A program made the translations under genes and the position numbers. Of a stretch of DNA of 64,000 bases, positions 27,741 through 38,342 are shown in pieces (position 1 is the first letter of the stretch; every line of letters begins with the position of its first letter). The notes below the pieces were generated by a model. That model was not told where the DNA came from, ran no database searches, and saw nothing but the letters and a program-made list of their open reading frames with translations. Source of the stretch: Clostridia bacterium (GTDB taxonomy: Bacteria > Bacillota > Clostridia > Oscillospirales > Ruminococcaceae). The DNA is taken from contig RZZW01000002.1 in assembly GCA_009929695.1 (NCBI GenBank), positions 96,527 to 160,526 on the forward strand, read 5' to 3'.

Positions 27741-28142
27741 ATGACACTGTATGAGAAGATCCAAGTGCTGTGTAAAAAAGAGGGCTTTGAAATATCAAAT
27801 TTAGGTGAGCATATCCCCGGTTTGAACGTAACAAAAGGCTCTATAAGCAAGTGGAAAAGCGGTGCTGTTCCACGAGCAAGCACACTAAAAAGCATTGCTG
27901 AGCATTTCGGCGTACCCGTAACATACCTGACAGAAAACCACGGGGACACGATTGAAAACCAGAACATCACCGACAACCACGGAATAATAGGACACACCCA
28001 CGCACCCGTTACAATAATCAACGGCTCTGAGCGTAAACTTTCCGAACAGGAAGTTGAGCTACTTAACATCTTTGAAAAACTCAGCGTAATGGAACAGGCA
28101 AAACTACTTGTATATGCAAATGGGCTTGTAGGTGATAAATAA
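27741..28142 (+). CDS. cI-like XRE-family repressor
   Basis: HTH (GLNVTKGSISKWKSGAVPRASTLKSIAEHFGVPVTYL). Confidence 0.85.
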   Translation: MTLYEKIQVLCKKEGFEISNLGEHIPGLNVTKGSISKWKSGAVPRASTLKSIAEHFGVPVTYLTENHGDTIENQNITDNHGIIGHTHAPVTIINGSERKLSEQEVELLNIFEKLSVMEQAKLLVYANGLVGDK

Positions 28143-28690
28143 TGACCGGGCTTGAATATGAAAAGCTGGTAGCAAAGTATCTGCGGCGGCACGGCTATTT
28201 TAATGTTTCAGTAACGAAGGCCTCAGGGGACTACGGCGTTGACGTGATAGCCCACAAAGGAACACACCGTTACGCCGTGCAGTGTAAATACTACTCAAAT
28301 GAGGTGGGGCTTGAAGCCGTACAAGAAGCTGTTGCAGGGAAAGCTATGTATAAATGTGATCGGGCAATGGTGGTAACAAACGCAACCTTTACGAAGGCTG
28401 CGTCAGAGCTTGCCTGTGAAAACAATGTTATTCTGCTGTCCGGGATAAGATCGGCAGGACTGGGTGATATGGCAACCGTCATATCGTGCTTCCTGCTCCC
28501 GTTCCTTTTCCTGTTAGCCGGACTTGCCGGAATGTTTGCGGCAGTCGGTGAAACACTGATAAAGCAATTTCAGAACGGGCAGTACGCACTTGCCGCCTAC
28601 AACATCATTTCAATTATTGCCGTAGGTGCTGTGGCAGCCGCCGTTGTTTTCCTTATAGGTAAAATCAGAATCCGAAAGAAACAGAAATAA
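28142..28690 (+). CDS. Mrr-type restriction endonuclease domain with two C-terminal TM helices
   Basis: EKLVAKYLRRHGYFNVSVTKASGDYGVDVIAHKGTHRYAVQCKYY; hydrophobic C-terminus. Confidence 0.85.
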   Translation: MTGLEYEKLVAKYLRRHGYFNVSVTKASGDYGVDVIAHKGTHRYAVQCKYYSNEVGLEAVQEAVAGKAMYKCDRAMVVTNATFTKAASELACENNVILLSGIRSAGLGDMATVISCFLLPFLFLLAGLAGMFAAVGETLIKQFQNGQYALAAYNIISIIAVGAVAAAVVFLIGKIRIRKKQK

Positions 28691-28736
28691 AAAAAAGCCC
28701 TCTGCTGTGTAGCAGAGAGCGAAGGGAGGTGTCAAA

Positions 28737-30353
28737 GTGTCTGTTGATATTCAGTTTAACATTCCGAAAGATAAGCCAATAGGTGAAACGCTTGCTGTGG
28801 TGTACGCCCGGTATTCTTCCCACAGTCAGGGTGAACAATCCATTGAGGGGCAGTTATCAGAGGCACGAAAGTACGCCGCCTCTCACGGATATACCATTGT
28901 GCATGAATACGTTGACCGAGCCAAAACAGGACGCACAGATAACCGTGAGGAATTTCAACAAATGCTGAAGGACACGGCAAAGAAACAATTTGAGGTTATT
29001 ATCCTCTGGAAAGTTGACCGTTTCGGACGGAACAGAGAGGAAATAACCTTTAACAAGTACAAGTGCAAAAAGAACGGTGTCCGTGTTGAGTATATAGCTG
29101 AAACGATACCGAACACGCCGGAGGGCGTTATTTTGGAAAGTGTGCTTGAGGGCTTCGCTGAGTATTACAGCCTTCAGCTTTCACAGAATATCCGTAGAGG
29201 GCAAGCCGAGAGTGCCGAGAAATGCCAAAGCACGGGCGGCAACCGTCCGTTAGGTTATAAGACAGGTCCCGATAAGAAATTTATCATTGATCCTGAAACA
29301 GCACCGACCGTACAGCTCATTTTTAGTATGTATGCTGCCGGTCACACGGTAACAGAAATTGTAAAGCACCTGAACAGTTTAGGACTGCACACGCTCAGAG
29401 GCGGCAAGTTTACCAATAACAGCCTGCACAGCGTTTTGAATAACGAAAAATACACAGGCGTTTATATCTACAAAGACCAGCGAATTGAAGGCGGTATGCC
29501 CCGTATTATTGATGATGATACCTTCCAAAAGGTACAAGAAATGCTGAAAGTGAATAAACGTGCGCCTGCGGCAAAATGGACTAAGGCTGATTACATTTTA
29601 ACCGATAAGGTATTTTGCGGTAAATGCGGTATGCCTATGATCGGAGAATCGGGAACGAGTAAGACAGGTGCAAAGCACAATTATTATATTTGCTCTAAAA
29701 AGAAACGGTTTAGACAGTGCGATAAAAAAGCCGTCCGGCAGGCTGACCTTGAACAGCTTGTAATAGAAAAAGCCTTAGAGGTTTTACAAGATGATGAACT
29801 ACTTGAATTTATCATTGAGAACACATGGAATTTCTATCAGGCGCAGGACGAAAGCCGGGAGGAATTAGAATCTTTACACGCTCAGCTTGAACAGGCAGAA
29901 AAGGGTATTGCAAACTTAGTAAGAGCCATTGAAGCCGGTATCATAAATGAGGCTACCAAAAAGCGAATGGACGAATTAGGGGAACAGAGGAAAACCTTAC
30001 TTGCTGCCATAGCTGACAGAGAAATAGCAAGAGGCTTTCACATAACACGGGATCACATAGCCTTTTTCCTTTACAGCCTCAGAGATTTAGACTATGAGGA
30101 AAAAGAGAGCCAGAAACGCTTGATACAGGTGTTCGTAAACTCTGTGTATGTATTTGATGATGAAATAACAATCAATTTCAATTACACAAGCGGAAATGTT
30201 ACTATTTCACTGAAAGAAACAGAGGACGGCAAGGCTGGTGAAGGGTTCGTACACCGTGCGTCTTGCTCCACCATTGTTCCCATAGACGAACACTTTGTAT
30301 CGTCTATGGGAATTTTTTTGTCTTGCTGTGTATCATATATTTTATACTCTTGA
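28737..30353 (+). CDS. Large serine recombinase (phage integrase)
   Basis: VVYARYSSHSQGEQSIEGQL; WKVDRFGRN; recombinase and zinc-ribbon domain FCGKCGMPM. Confidence 0.95.
   Translation: MSVDIQFNIPKDKPIGETLAVVYARYSSHSQGEQSIEGQLSEARKYAASHGYTIVHEYVDRAKTGRTDNREEFQQMLKDTAKKQFEVIILWKVDRFGRNREEITFNKYKCKKNGVRVEYIAETIPNTPEGVILESVLEGFAEYYSLQLSQNIRRGQAESAEKCQSTGGNRPLGYKTGPDKKFIIDPETAPTVQLIFSMYAAGHTVTEIVKHLNSLGLHTLRGGKFTNNSLHSVLNNEKYTGVYIYKDQRIEGGMPRIIDDDTFQKVQEMLKVNKRAPAAKWTKADYILTDKVFCGKCGMPMIGESGTSKTGAKHNYYICSKKKRFRQCDKKAVRQADLEQLVIEKALEVLQDDELLEFIIENTWNFYQAQDESREELESLHAQLEQAEKGIANLVRAIEAGIINEATKKRMDELGEQRKTLLAAIADREIARGFHITRDHIAFFLYSLRDLDYEEKESQKRLIQVFVNSVYVFDDEITINFNYTSGNVTISLKETEDGKAGEGFVHRASCSTIVPIDEHFVSSMGIFLSCCVSYILYS
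30278..30320 (+). terminator. Rho-independent terminator at integrase 3' end
   Basis: TTCCCATAGACGA...TCGTCTATGGGAA followed by TTTTTT. Confidence 0.7.
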
Positions 30354-30453
30354 TTGCGTACACCTTATTTGATATAATGTGTAAAGTGAAATCGTGCGAA
30401 TACGCAACGTGCAAAATACGGCAAAAAATAATGACAGAAGCCGGGGAAACAAA

Positions 30454-31341
30454 ATGAATGACATTGTAAAGTATTCACAACAAAACTTTGACGGCATAAA
30501 GCATATTAACGAAAACGGTCAAGAATACTGGTATGCAAGAGAATTGCAAGCGGCGCTTGAATATGCACAATGGCGGCGCTTTGCCGAAACAATAGAACGC
30601 GCTAAAATTGCTTGTGAAAACAGCGGAAATACTGTTTCAGACCATTTTGCCGACGTTGGCAAAATGGTCGCACTTGGTTCGGGCGCAGAGCGTGAAGTAG
30701 ACGATATAATGCTATCACGCTATGCGTGTTACTTAATCGTTATGAACGGAGACAGCCGCAAAGAGGTTATAGCCTTAGGTCAAACCTATTTCGCCGTAAA
30801 GACACGACAGCAAGAAATAATAGAAGATTACGACGAGCTGTCAGAGGAACAAAAGCGCATTGCTATCCGCGCCGAAATGAAAGCACATAACAAGTCTTTA
30901 GCTGCCGCCGCCGAAAAATCGGGCGTTAAAACCGCGCTTGAATATTCAACATTTCAAAACAGGGGCTATCAAGGCTTGTATGGCGGGCTTACCGCCGCCA
31001 ACATAAAACAGCGCAAGGGCTTAAAGGGCAGCCAACAAATACTTGACCATATGGGAAGTACAGAGCTTGCGGCTAACTTATTTCGCGCCACACAAACAGA
31101 TGAAAAGCTGCGCCGCGAAAACATACAAGGCAAAGAAAATGCGGGCGCGGTGCATTATGCCGTTGGCGTAAAGGTAAGGCAAACCATAGCAGAGCTTGGC
31201 GGCACAATGCCCGAAAATCTACCCACGCCAAGCAAGAGCGTTAAACAACTTGAACGTGAACAAGCCAAGAGCTTAGGCAAGAAAAATAATATACTGCCCG
31301 CTTTGCATGCTTTGGACTATACCCCGAAATACGGACAGTGA
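30454..31341 (+). CDS. dinD: DNA damage-inducible protein D
   Basis: NGQEYWYARELQAALEYAQWRRF...AEREVDDIMLSRYACYLIVMNGDSRKEVIA. Confidence 0.88.
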   Translation: MNDIVKYSQQNFDGIKHINENGQEYWYARELQAALEYAQWRRFAETIERAKIACENSGNTVSDHFADVGKMVALGSGAEREVDDIMLSRYACYLIVMNGDSRKEVIALGQTYFAVKTRQQEIIEDYDELSEEQKRIAIRAEMKAHNKSLAAAAEKSGVKTALEYSTFQNRGYQGLYGGLTAANIKQRKGLKGSQQILDHMGSTELAANLFRATQTDEKLRRENIQGKENAGAVHYAVGVKVRQTIAELGGTMPENLPTPSKSVKQLEREQAKSLGKKNNILPALHALDYTPKYGQ

Positions 31342-31394
31342 AAAAAAGCACCTCCTGTTGTAGAATAGAAACTACAACAGGAGGTGCTTTTTTA
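31341..31394 (+). terminator. Bidirectional terminator
   Basis: AAAAAAAGCACCTCCTGTTGTAG...CTACAACAGGAGGTGCTTTTTTT. Confidence 0.85.
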
Positions 31395-31776
31395 TTTGTC
31401 TGTTAATCGGGGAACAGTCCACTTAGTGCTGCAAAGCGGGCTTTTTGTCATATCTCTTTAGTGTAAAGCGCTAATTCATTTATTGAAGCGGGTTTCCTTT
31501 TCCGACATAATATTCACATGCAATTACGTTAAACTGTATAAATACTAGGAGTTATGTACAAACTATTAACAAAATTTATGTGAAATATCTCAATTGCAAT
31601 CGGTGGATTGTTTTGCTATACTTAAAGGCAGAAAAAGAGAAATACTTTTGCGGATTGTAACCGTGTATAACGGGCAAGACCAAATTTCTGTATCCACTTT
31701 AATGGCTTTAAGGCGGATATTGCAGAGGTTTGGTCTTTTGTCTTTTTATAAGCATAGGAAGGGTGAAGCAAAGGGT

Positions 31777-32274
31777 ATGTTTGAAAAATTTAAAAAAGCC
31801 ATGGGCATGATGCCTAAGGAGTTTGAGATAGGTGCGCCTGTTGAGGGCGAGGCAGTGGCGGTGTCGCAGGTGTCTGACCCGACGTTCGGGGAGGAAATTC
31901 TCGGCAAGGGCATTGCGATAATACCGAGTGTCGGCAAGGTTTTAGCGCCTGTTGACGGCGTTATCGACACCATGTTTGAGACAGGTCACGCGGTGAGCAT
32001 TCACAGTGCGGACGGCACAGATGTGCTTGTGCACGTTGGGCTTGACACGATATCTTTAAAGGGGAAATATTACACAATTCACAAGCAGACGGGCGACACC
32101 ATCAAAAAGGGCGATTTGCTTATTGAATTTGACATCGAGGGCATAAAGAGCGAGGGGTACGACGTCATAACGCCCGTTATAATTTGCAACAGCGACGAAT
32201 ATAATTTTACACCGCACATCGGCGCTCACGTAAAGCCGCTTGACACTGTTATAACGCTCACACCGGCGAAATAA
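31777..32274 (+). CDS. crr: PTS glucose-type EIIA
   Basis: GKGIAIIPSVGKVLAPVDGVIDTMFETGHAVSIHSADGTDVLVHVGLDT. Confidence 0.9.
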   Translation: MFEKFKKAMGMMPKEFEIGAPVEGEAVAVSQVSDPTFGEEILGKGIAIIPSVGKVLAPVDGVIDTMFETGHAVSIHSADGTDVLVHVGLDTISLKGKYYTIHKQTGDTIKKGDLLIEFDIEGIKSEGYDVITPVIICNSDEYNFTPHIGAHVKPLDTVITLTPAK

Positions 32275-32348
32275 GCCTTGTAGGGACGCCATACAGTCGA
32301 TTTTTGTAAGCTTTATATATTACAAATAAATTTAAGGAAGTGCAATTT

Positions 32349-32606
32349 ATGAAATCATTTGAATACACAATAAAAGACGAGCTTGGAATACACGCGCGTC
32401 CGGCAGGGCTTTTGGCAAAGCTTGCGATGAAATATCCGTGCAAGATAACTATGAAAGCGCCGAAAAAAGAGGTTGACGCAAAGCGCGTTATGGCAGTTAT
32501 GAGCGCGGGCGTTAAAAACAGCGACAGCGTTACGCTTGAGTTCGACGGCGAAAACGAGAGCGAAGCGTACGACGAAATGCTCGCGTTTTTCACTGAAAAT
32601 CTGTAA
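32349..32606 (+). CDS. ptsH: Phosphocarrier protein HPr
   Basis: ELGIHARPAGLLAKLA. Confidence 0.92.
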   Translation: MKSFEYTIKDELGIHARPAGLLAKLAMKYPCKITMKAPKKEVDAKRVMAVMSAGVKNSDSVTLEFDGENESEAYDEMLAFFTENL

Positions 32607-32650
32607 CCTACAGGCACCGTGCCTGTGAAATATAAGGAAGAACACGAATC

Positions 32651-34087
32651 ATGAAGTATCTGCAAAAACTAGGTAAATCCCTGATGCTTCCGGTAGCTTG
32701 CTTACCCGTCGCCGGCATTTTGATGGGCATTGGCTATTGGATCGACCCGTCCGGATGGGGCGCAAACAACATTCTCGCCCTTATCCTTATCAAAGCGGGC
32801 GGCATACTTATCGACAACATGGCAATTCTTTTTGCTGTCGGCGTCGCCGTCGGTATGTCTGTTGACCAAGAGGGCACCTCGGCTCTCGCAGGCATCGTAT
32901 CCTGGCTCACCGTTCAGACGATGCTCTCGTCGGGCGTTGTTGCACTCATCACCGGCGCGGAGGCCAACGCGGCTTTCGGCAAAATCAACAACCAGTTCAT
33001 CGGTATCCTTTGCGGTATCATCGGTGCAACCTGCTATAACAAATTCCACAAAAGCAAGCTGCCCGACTGGCTCGCGTTCTTCAGCGGCCGCCGCAGCGTA
33101 GCCATCATGACAACACTTTTCACGCTGCTTGCGTGCGTTGTGCTGTTCTTTGTATGGCCTATCATCTACTCGGCACTTGTCGCGTTCGGCGAATTTATCA
33201 TGGGCTTTGGCGCAGTGGGCGCAGGTATCTACGCATTCTTCAACCGTCTGCTCATCCCTGTCGGGCTTCATCACGCTCTCAACAGCGTGTTCTGGTTTGA
33301 CGTTGCGGGCATCAATGACCTTGCAAAATTCTGGGGTCAGGCAGAGGGCGGCGTTATGGGTCAGACAGGTATGTACATGGCGGGCTTCTTCCCTGTCATG
33401 ATGTTCGGTCTGCCCGCAGCGGCACTTGCAATGTACCACACCTCTAAAGACAGCAAAAAGAAATACGCCGCCGGTATTCTTGGCGCGGCAGCACTTTGCT
33501 CGTTCTTCACAGGCGTCACAGAGCCGTTTGAGTTCTCGTTCATGTTTATCGCGCCTGTCCTTTACGGTATCCATGCAGTTTTGACAGGTATCTCGGCATT
33601 CGTAGTAGCACTTCTTCCTGCACGTGCGGGCTTCCAGTTCAGCGCAGGCTTTGTCGACTGGTTCCTTTCATTCAAGGCACCGTTCGCTGTAAATCCGTGG
33701 CTGCTCATTCCGGTAGGTCTTGTATTTGCAGTGCTCTACTATGTGATTTTCCGCATCGTTATTGTGAAGCTTAACCTCAAGACAATCGGCCGTGAGGACG
33801 ATGAAGCAAACGATGAAGAGCTTAGCGCAAAGCTTGCAAACAACGACTACACAGCCGTTGCACAGCAAATTCTTGCGGGCGTTGGCGGCAAAGAGAACGT
33901 AGTCTCTGTCGACAACTGCATCACCCGTCTGCGCCTTGAGGTCAAAGACCGCTTGGCAGTTGACGAAAAAGCCATCAAGGCAGCCGGCGTCGCAGGCGTT
34001 CTGCGCCCGGGCAAAACGAGCCTACAGGTAATCGTAGGCACACAGGTTCAGCACGTTGCCGACGAGTTCAAAAAGCTTGTTAAATAA
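32651..34087 (+). CDS. nagE: PTS EIICB, N-acetylglucosamine/glucose type
   Basis: GLHHALNSVFWFDVAGI; GVTEPFEFSFMFIAP; VDNCITRLRLEVKD. Confidence 0.85.
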   Translation: MKYLQKLGKSLMLPVACLPVAGILMGIGYWIDPSGWGANNILALILIKAGGILIDNMAILFAVGVAVGMSVDQEGTSALAGIVSWLTVQTMLSSGVVALITGAEANAAFGKINNQFIGILCGIIGATCYNKFHKSKLPDWLAFFSGRRSVAIMTTLFTLLACVVLFFVWPIIYSALVAFGEFIMGFGAVGAGIYAFFNRLLIPVGLHHALNSVFWFDVAGINDLAKFWGQAEGGVMGQTGMYMAGFFPVMMFGLPAAALAMYHTSKDSKKKYAAGILGAAALCSFFTGVTEPFEFSFMFIAPVLYGIHAVLTGISAFVVALLPARAGFQFSAGFVDWFLSFKAPFAVNPWLLIPVGLVFAVLYYVIFRIVIVKLNLKTIGREDDEANDEELSAKLANNDYTAVAQQILAGVGGKENVVSVDNCITRLRLEVKDRLAVDEKAIKAAGVAGVLRPGKTSLQVIVGTQVQHVADEFKKLVK

Positions 34088-34097
34088 TTAAACAATA

Positions 34098-34130
34098 AAA
34101 ACCCGCAGATTTTATATCTGCGGGTTTTTC
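34098..34130 (+). terminator. Rho-independent terminator after EIICB
   Basis: AAACCCGCAGATTTTATATCTGCGGGTTTTT. Confidence 0.85.
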
Positions 34131-34151
34131 GCGTTATTTAAGTGTGTGTTT

Positions 34152-34570
34152 GTAGGGGACGGCGTCCTCGACGTCCCGCTCTTGCAGAGGGCACTCTTGC
34201 AGAGGGCACTCTTGCAGAGGGCAGTGTGTCCCCCATGACGAGGCTTTTATGATGGAATAGCAACCTTTGTAGGGGCGAGCTGTGCTCGACCGTATGGTTT
34301 ACACATCGCCACGGCAACGGGTCGATGTAGGCATCGACCCCTACAAATGCGCCATGCTGCAAATTTGCGCCAAATTGCGGGCGGATATGGAATCCGCCCC
34401 TACCGTTTACCGTAAATTTACCGCGGATTGTAGAGGCGCGCATTGCGCGTCCGCGTGGTTTACACAATTTTACAACTTTCACGGTTGCTACGGCGGGAGC
34501 AAGCCCCCGCCGTACGGTTCACCGTGAATTTGCAAAAGATTGTAGGGGCGATTTACGAATCGCCCGCGCG
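34152..34570. repeat. Composite array of modular GTAGGGG...CCCCTAC palindromic repeats with 15-bp tandem units
   Basis: gtaggggacggcgtcctcgacgtccc; three copies of ctcttgcagagggca; related blocks at 50.8-51.16 kb and 57.85-58.08 kb. Confidence 0.85.
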
Positions 34571-34589
34571 GTTTGCGCGAATTTACATT

Positions 34590-35840
34590 TTACCTCTTGC
34601 TCAAAACCTCTGCCTCATACTCCTTCACAACCGCATACCAGCTCTCATCCGCCGGCACGCCTTGTGTTTCGCAGTAGTGCTCCCAAATGTCGCCGAACGG
34701 CAGGGTTTTCGCTTCTTCCATCAGCATTAAACGCTGTGTGAAATCGCCGTCCTCTTGGCATTTTTTCAGCCTTTCGTTCGGCTGCAAAAGCGCGAAAAGC
34801 AAGCCCTTTTGCGCATTGCGTGTGCCAATTACCCACGCGGCTATGCGGTTAATTGACGCGTCGAAAAAGTCAAGCCCGATGAGCACCTTGTCGAGCGCGT
34901 CGTTGCGCACGATTTCCTTGCAAATCTCCTTCAATTCATCGTCAAAAAGCACTACGTGGTCCGAATCCCAACGCACGGGGCGTGTTACATGAAGCGGAAT
35001 TTTGTCAAAGAACGGCAGCAGCGCGGGAATTTTGTCGCTCACGACCTCTGTGGGGTGATAATGGCCGTTGTCGAGCAGATTATAAACGCCCTTGTGCGTG
35101 GCGGCGTAGCTCATGTAAAATTCGTTTGAGCCGACTGTGTAGCTCTCGACGCCGACGGCGAAAACCTTGCTTTCGACGCAGTCGATTACGTTCGGGCAGC
35201 TTTCAGCAAAGATTTTGTCGAGCGAGTCTTTAAGGCGCAGGCGCGGGGTTAAGCGGTCGGACGGAATGTCCTTGTAGCCGTCGGGAATCCACACGTTATT
35301 GAGCACCTTGTCGCCGAGCTGTGCGCCTATTTCGTTCGCGATGCGGCGGCTTGCGATGCAGTGGTTTATCCAAAATTTGCGCACCTTTTCGTCGGGGCTT
35401 GACAGTGAAAGTCCGTCCTTCATCATTGGGTGGGAGAAAACTGTCGGGTTAAAATCTATGCCAAATCCGTTCTCTTTTGCGAACTCTACCCACGGCGCAA
35501 AATGCTTGTATTCCTGCTTGTCGCGGTCTACCCAGCCGCCGTTTTCGTCTGTAAAAATGGCGTAGCACGCGTGAAGATTTATGCGTTTTTTGCCCGGAAT
35601 AAGGCTTGCGGCTTTTAAGAAATCTGCTTTAAGCTCGTCAAAGCTGCGCGCCTTGCCGATATAATTGCCTGTCACGGCAAGTCCGTCGCCCGCGCCGCCC
35701 TGCTCGTTGTCGAAGCCTGTCACGTCGTCGCCCTGCCAGCAGTGAATTGAAATCGGCTTGCCCGACAGCTTTTCAAGCGCGCCGTCAACGTCAACGCCCA
35801 TTGCCGCGTATTTTGCTTTTGCTTCATCGTATCTTGTCAT
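34590..35840 (-). CDS. rhaA: L-rhamnose isomerase
   Basis: [29 protein letters not shown]; adjacent to rhaB. Confidence 0.95.
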   Translation of the reverse strand: MTRYDEAKAKYAAMGVDVDGALEKLSGKPISIHCWQGDDVTGFDNEQGGAGDGLAVTGNYIGKARSFDELKADFLKAASLIPGKKRINLHACYAIFTDENGGWVDRDKQEYKHFAPWVEFAKENGFGIDFNPTVFSHPMMKDGLSLSSPDEKVRKFWINHCIASRRIANEIGAQLGDKVLNNVWIPDGYKDIPSDRLTPRLRLKDSLDKIFAESCPNVIDCVESKVFAVGVESYTVGSNEFYMSYAATHKGVYNLLDNGHYHPTEVVSDKIPALLPFFDKIPLHVTRPVRWDSDHVVLFDDELKEICKEIVRNDALDKVLIGLDFFDASINRIAAWVIGTRNAQKGLLFALLQPNERLKKCQEDGDFTQRLMLMEEAKTLPFGDIWEHYCETQGVPADESWYAVVKEYEAEVLSKR

Positions 35841-37225
35841 GGCTTTATCTCCTTTATTTCAAAGCTTAATTTTATCGCGGCGCGCGCCGCGTGTAAGCTT
35901 TTGTATTCGTTTTTCGCTATCATTTGCGCCATTAAATTGCCGAGCGCCGTGCCCTCTGTGGGGCCTGCAAACACCGTCAAGCCCGTGGCTTTCGCAGTTA
36001 ATTCGTTTAGGTAGCCGTCCTTTGAGCCGCCGCCGACGATGTTTATGCTTGTGTATTTTTTGCCGGTGAGCGCCGAAAGCTGTTTTATCGCCTCGGCATA
36101 TCCGAGCGCAAGGCTTTTATAAACGCACTGCACAGTCTCCCCTATCGTGCTTGGCACAGCTTGATTTGTGGCTTCACAATAAGCTTTTACGGCGTCTATC
36201 ATGCTTGTTGGTGCCAAAAAGCTCTCGTCGTTTACGTCGACAATGCTGTCAAAGCCGCCCGCCTCACGCGCCATTTGTTCAAGCTCGGCAAATGAATATT
36301 TTTTGTCAAGATTGCGCCGAATGGACTGTATCATCCACAGCCCCATGATGTTTTTTAAGTAGCGATATCGGTATTCAAACCCGCCCTCGTTTGTGAAATT
36401 TGCGGCGGCGCTTTGCGGCGAGGTGAGCGGGGCTTCGTTTTCAACGCCGAGCAAGCTCCACGTTCCGCTTGAAATGTACACCGCGTTGTCGTCGCGCGCA
36501 GGCACGGCGAGGAACGCGCTGCCTGTGTCGTGCGTGGCGGGCAGCACCACCGTGCAGTCAAAGCCGACTTTATTTTTTATTTCGTCAGACAAATTGCCTA
36601 CGGCGGTTTTTGGCATGCTCAATTCGCCAAAAAGCTTTTGCGGCAGGCCGAGCGCGTCGATTAGCGGCATATCCCACGTTTTTTCGGCGGCGTTTACAAG
36701 CGCGGTGCTTGTGGCGTTTGTGTACTCCTGCTTTTTCACGCCCGTGAGCAAAAAGCCAAAGTAGTCGGGTATCATGAGCAGGCTTTGGGCGTTTTGCAAA
36801 AGCTGCGGAGCTTCTTTTTTGAGCGCCAAAAGCTGATAAACCGTATTGAACGGCTGATATTGTATGCCTGTTTTTGCGTATAGCTCGTCAAATGGATAGG
36901 CGCTTTTCATGCCCTCGGTGCGCTTGTCGCGGTATGCCACGGTGTCGCCGATGAGATTGTCGTTTGCGTCGAGCAGCGCAAAATCGACAGCCCACGTGTC
37001 GATGCCCATTGTGACAGGGATTTTGCCCGCCGCCTTGCACGCCTGCATACCTTTGATAATGCTGTCGAAAAGCGCGGAGGTGTCCCAGCAGAGGTGTCCG
37101 TTTTTTTCGATGAGATTATTTTCAAAGCGGTACATTTCCTCAAGGCATATTTTTCCGTTTTCGACATGCCCGAGCATATGCCGCCCGCTCGACGCTCCGA
37201 TGTCCACAGCCAAATAATAATTCAT
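35837..37225 (-). CDS. rhaB: Rhamnulokinase
   Basis: [46 protein letters not shown]. Confidence 0.93.
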   Translation of the reverse strand: MNYYLAVDIGASSGRHMLGHVENGKICLEEMYRFENNLIEKNGHLCWDTSALFDSIIKGMQACKAAGKIPVTMGIDTWAVDFALLDANDNLIGDTVAYRDKRTEGMKSAYPFDELYAKTGIQYQPFNTVYQLLALKKEAPQLLQNAQSLLMIPDYFGFLLTGVKKQEYTNATSTALVNAAEKTWDMPLIDALGLPQKLFGELSMPKTAVGNLSDEIKNKVGFDCTVVLPATHDTGSAFLAVPARDDNAVYISSGTWSLLGVENEAPLTSPQSAAANFTNEGGFEYRYRYLKNIMGLWMIQSIRRNLDKKYSFAELEQMAREAGGFDSIVDVNDESFLAPTSMIDAVKAYCEATNQAVPSTIGETVQCVYKSLALGYAEAIKQLSALTGKKYTSINIVGGGSKDGYLNELTAKATGLTVFAGPTEGTALGNLMAQMIAKNEYKSLHAARAAIKLSFEIKEIKP

Positions 37226-37278
37226 GGTGCACCTTCCTTATATAATGTATATGTTCACACGATTTTACAACGCGCATT

Positions 37279-37306
37279 GTAGGGGACGGCGTCCTCGACG
37301 TCCCGC
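37279..37306. repeat. Single copy of gtaggggacggcgtcctcgacgtcccgct module
   Basis: Identical core to 34152, 43677 and 46300 copies. Confidence 0.85.
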
Positions 37307-37383
37307 TTAGGCTTGCACAAACTCACCCCATACTTCGTGGGCGTTCCTATATCTACATTATAATTTATACCAAAAATAAAACA

Positions 37384-37420
37384 AGGACGCTGTTTTCATT
37401 AAAAACGCGTCCTTGTTTAA
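37384..37420. terminator. Terminator hairpin between rhaB and the DUF6179-like gene
   Basis: AAAACAAGGACGC...GCGTCCTTGTTT. Confidence 0.65.
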
Positions 37421-37454
37421 CTAAAATGTATTGATTTTGTGGTTATGCTCAATA

Positions 37455-38342
37455 TTATGGGTTTAATTTCGTGAAAATGCCGTTTAGGCCGCCGAAATCG
37501 CGGGCGGCTATGATTCTTGGCGTGAGGCTTTGCACGGCGATGGACATATACTCGCGTGCAAAGGGGCTGTTTATTTTTAGCTCGGCGCACGCTTTTTTGG
37601 CGGCTGCGGCGAGGGCGGCGGATATCTGCGCGGCTGTAATTGGGTCGAAAATTTTTGCTAAATCGGCGAGCGCTATTTCGTCTATATGAAGCGTAAAAAC
37701 ATCACCGCCCAAAAGTGCGAGAGCGGCGGCGTTGGCGGCGACAGGCTCATATAAATTTACAAGCAGCACCTTATAGCCCGCGCAATAAGCCGTCAAAAGT
37801 GTGTTTACCCTTTGCGGGTCAAACGCGTTAAGCAGCGTGTTTTCCGCATGCAAACGCTCGAGCCAGCTCGAGATATAATCTATACCTAGCAGCGTTTCGG
37901 GCGTGGGTTGGCATAGCTGATAATCAATGTCGCCGAAGGTTCTGTGCGCAAAAAACCGTATGTCGTAAGCCTTAAAGCCCGCGCCGATGCTCGCCACTGT
38001 GTCTCGCATTGATATGCTTTCGGCGTTTGGCATTTCGCTTAAAATATCGCGCCAAAGCCGCTTTGCACATTTGAGCTTTGCGGCGGCAATATCCTTTCCG
38101 CTTTCAAATTCAGCGTCAATATCAGTGTCATTAAGGCTTGGGAGGGTACGCGTGCCGCCTGCGGTGTCGAGGCGCAAGATGTAGCATATCGACATCAGCA
38201 GCTCGCGGGCTGTCTCCGTGCGCACGGAGGTGTCGCCGCCTGTGTACAGCGCCGTTTGACGCGCAAGCAAGCCCCAAAGCTTTGCCTGTGCGGGGGCGGC
38301 GTCGGCATTATTGCCAAAAATCGCCAATGCGTCGTTACTCAT
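37455..38342 (-). CDS. DUF6179-like protein
   Basis: Paired and overlapping with DUF6323-like ORF. Confidence 0.55.
   Translation of the reverse strand: MSNDALAIFGNNADAAPAQAKLWGLLARQTALYTGGDTSVRTETARELLMSICYILRLDTAGGTRTLPSLNDTDIDAEFESGKDIAAAKLKCAKRLWRDILSEMPNAESISMRDTVASIGAGFKAYDIRFFAHRTFGDIDYQLCQPTPETLLGIDYISSWLERLHAENTLLNAFDPQRVNTLLTAYCAGYKVLLVNLYEPVAANAAALALLGGDVFTLHIDEIALADLAKIFDPITAAQISAALAAAAKKACAELKINSPFAREYMSIAVQSLTPRIIAARDFGGLNGIFTKLNP

Larger units (their letters stand above)
1..30350. mobile_element. Prophage (right part; left end lies outside the window)
   Basis: Contiguous head/portal/terminase, replication, repressor and serine integrase genes; host genes begin after the integrase terminator. 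Confidence 0.95.

Noticed and set aside
28686-28720. Hairpin GCCCTCTGCTGTGTAGCAGAGAGC as a riboswitch before the integrase
   Set aside because: With AAAAAAAA on its 5' side it reads as a minus-strand intrinsic terminator (GCTCTCTGCT...AGCAGAGGGCTTTTTTTT); no further structure.
1-30350. Template repeat or reverse transcriptase for the DGR-like variable region
   Set aside because: No ORF with YxDD-type RT motifs and no second copy of the GVAFGFSI-coding segment seen in the window.
32702-33574. 290-aa minus-strand ORF opposite the PTS EIICB gene
   Set aside because: Cys/His/Arg-rich antisense translation of a highly biased coding strand; same reasoning applied to 42514-43482, 48918-49724 and 41177-41758.
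34179-34223. Possible CRISPR-like array of short repeats
   Set aside because: Contiguous 15-bp tandem units with no spacers and no cas genes; it is a tandem repeat inside a palindromic element.
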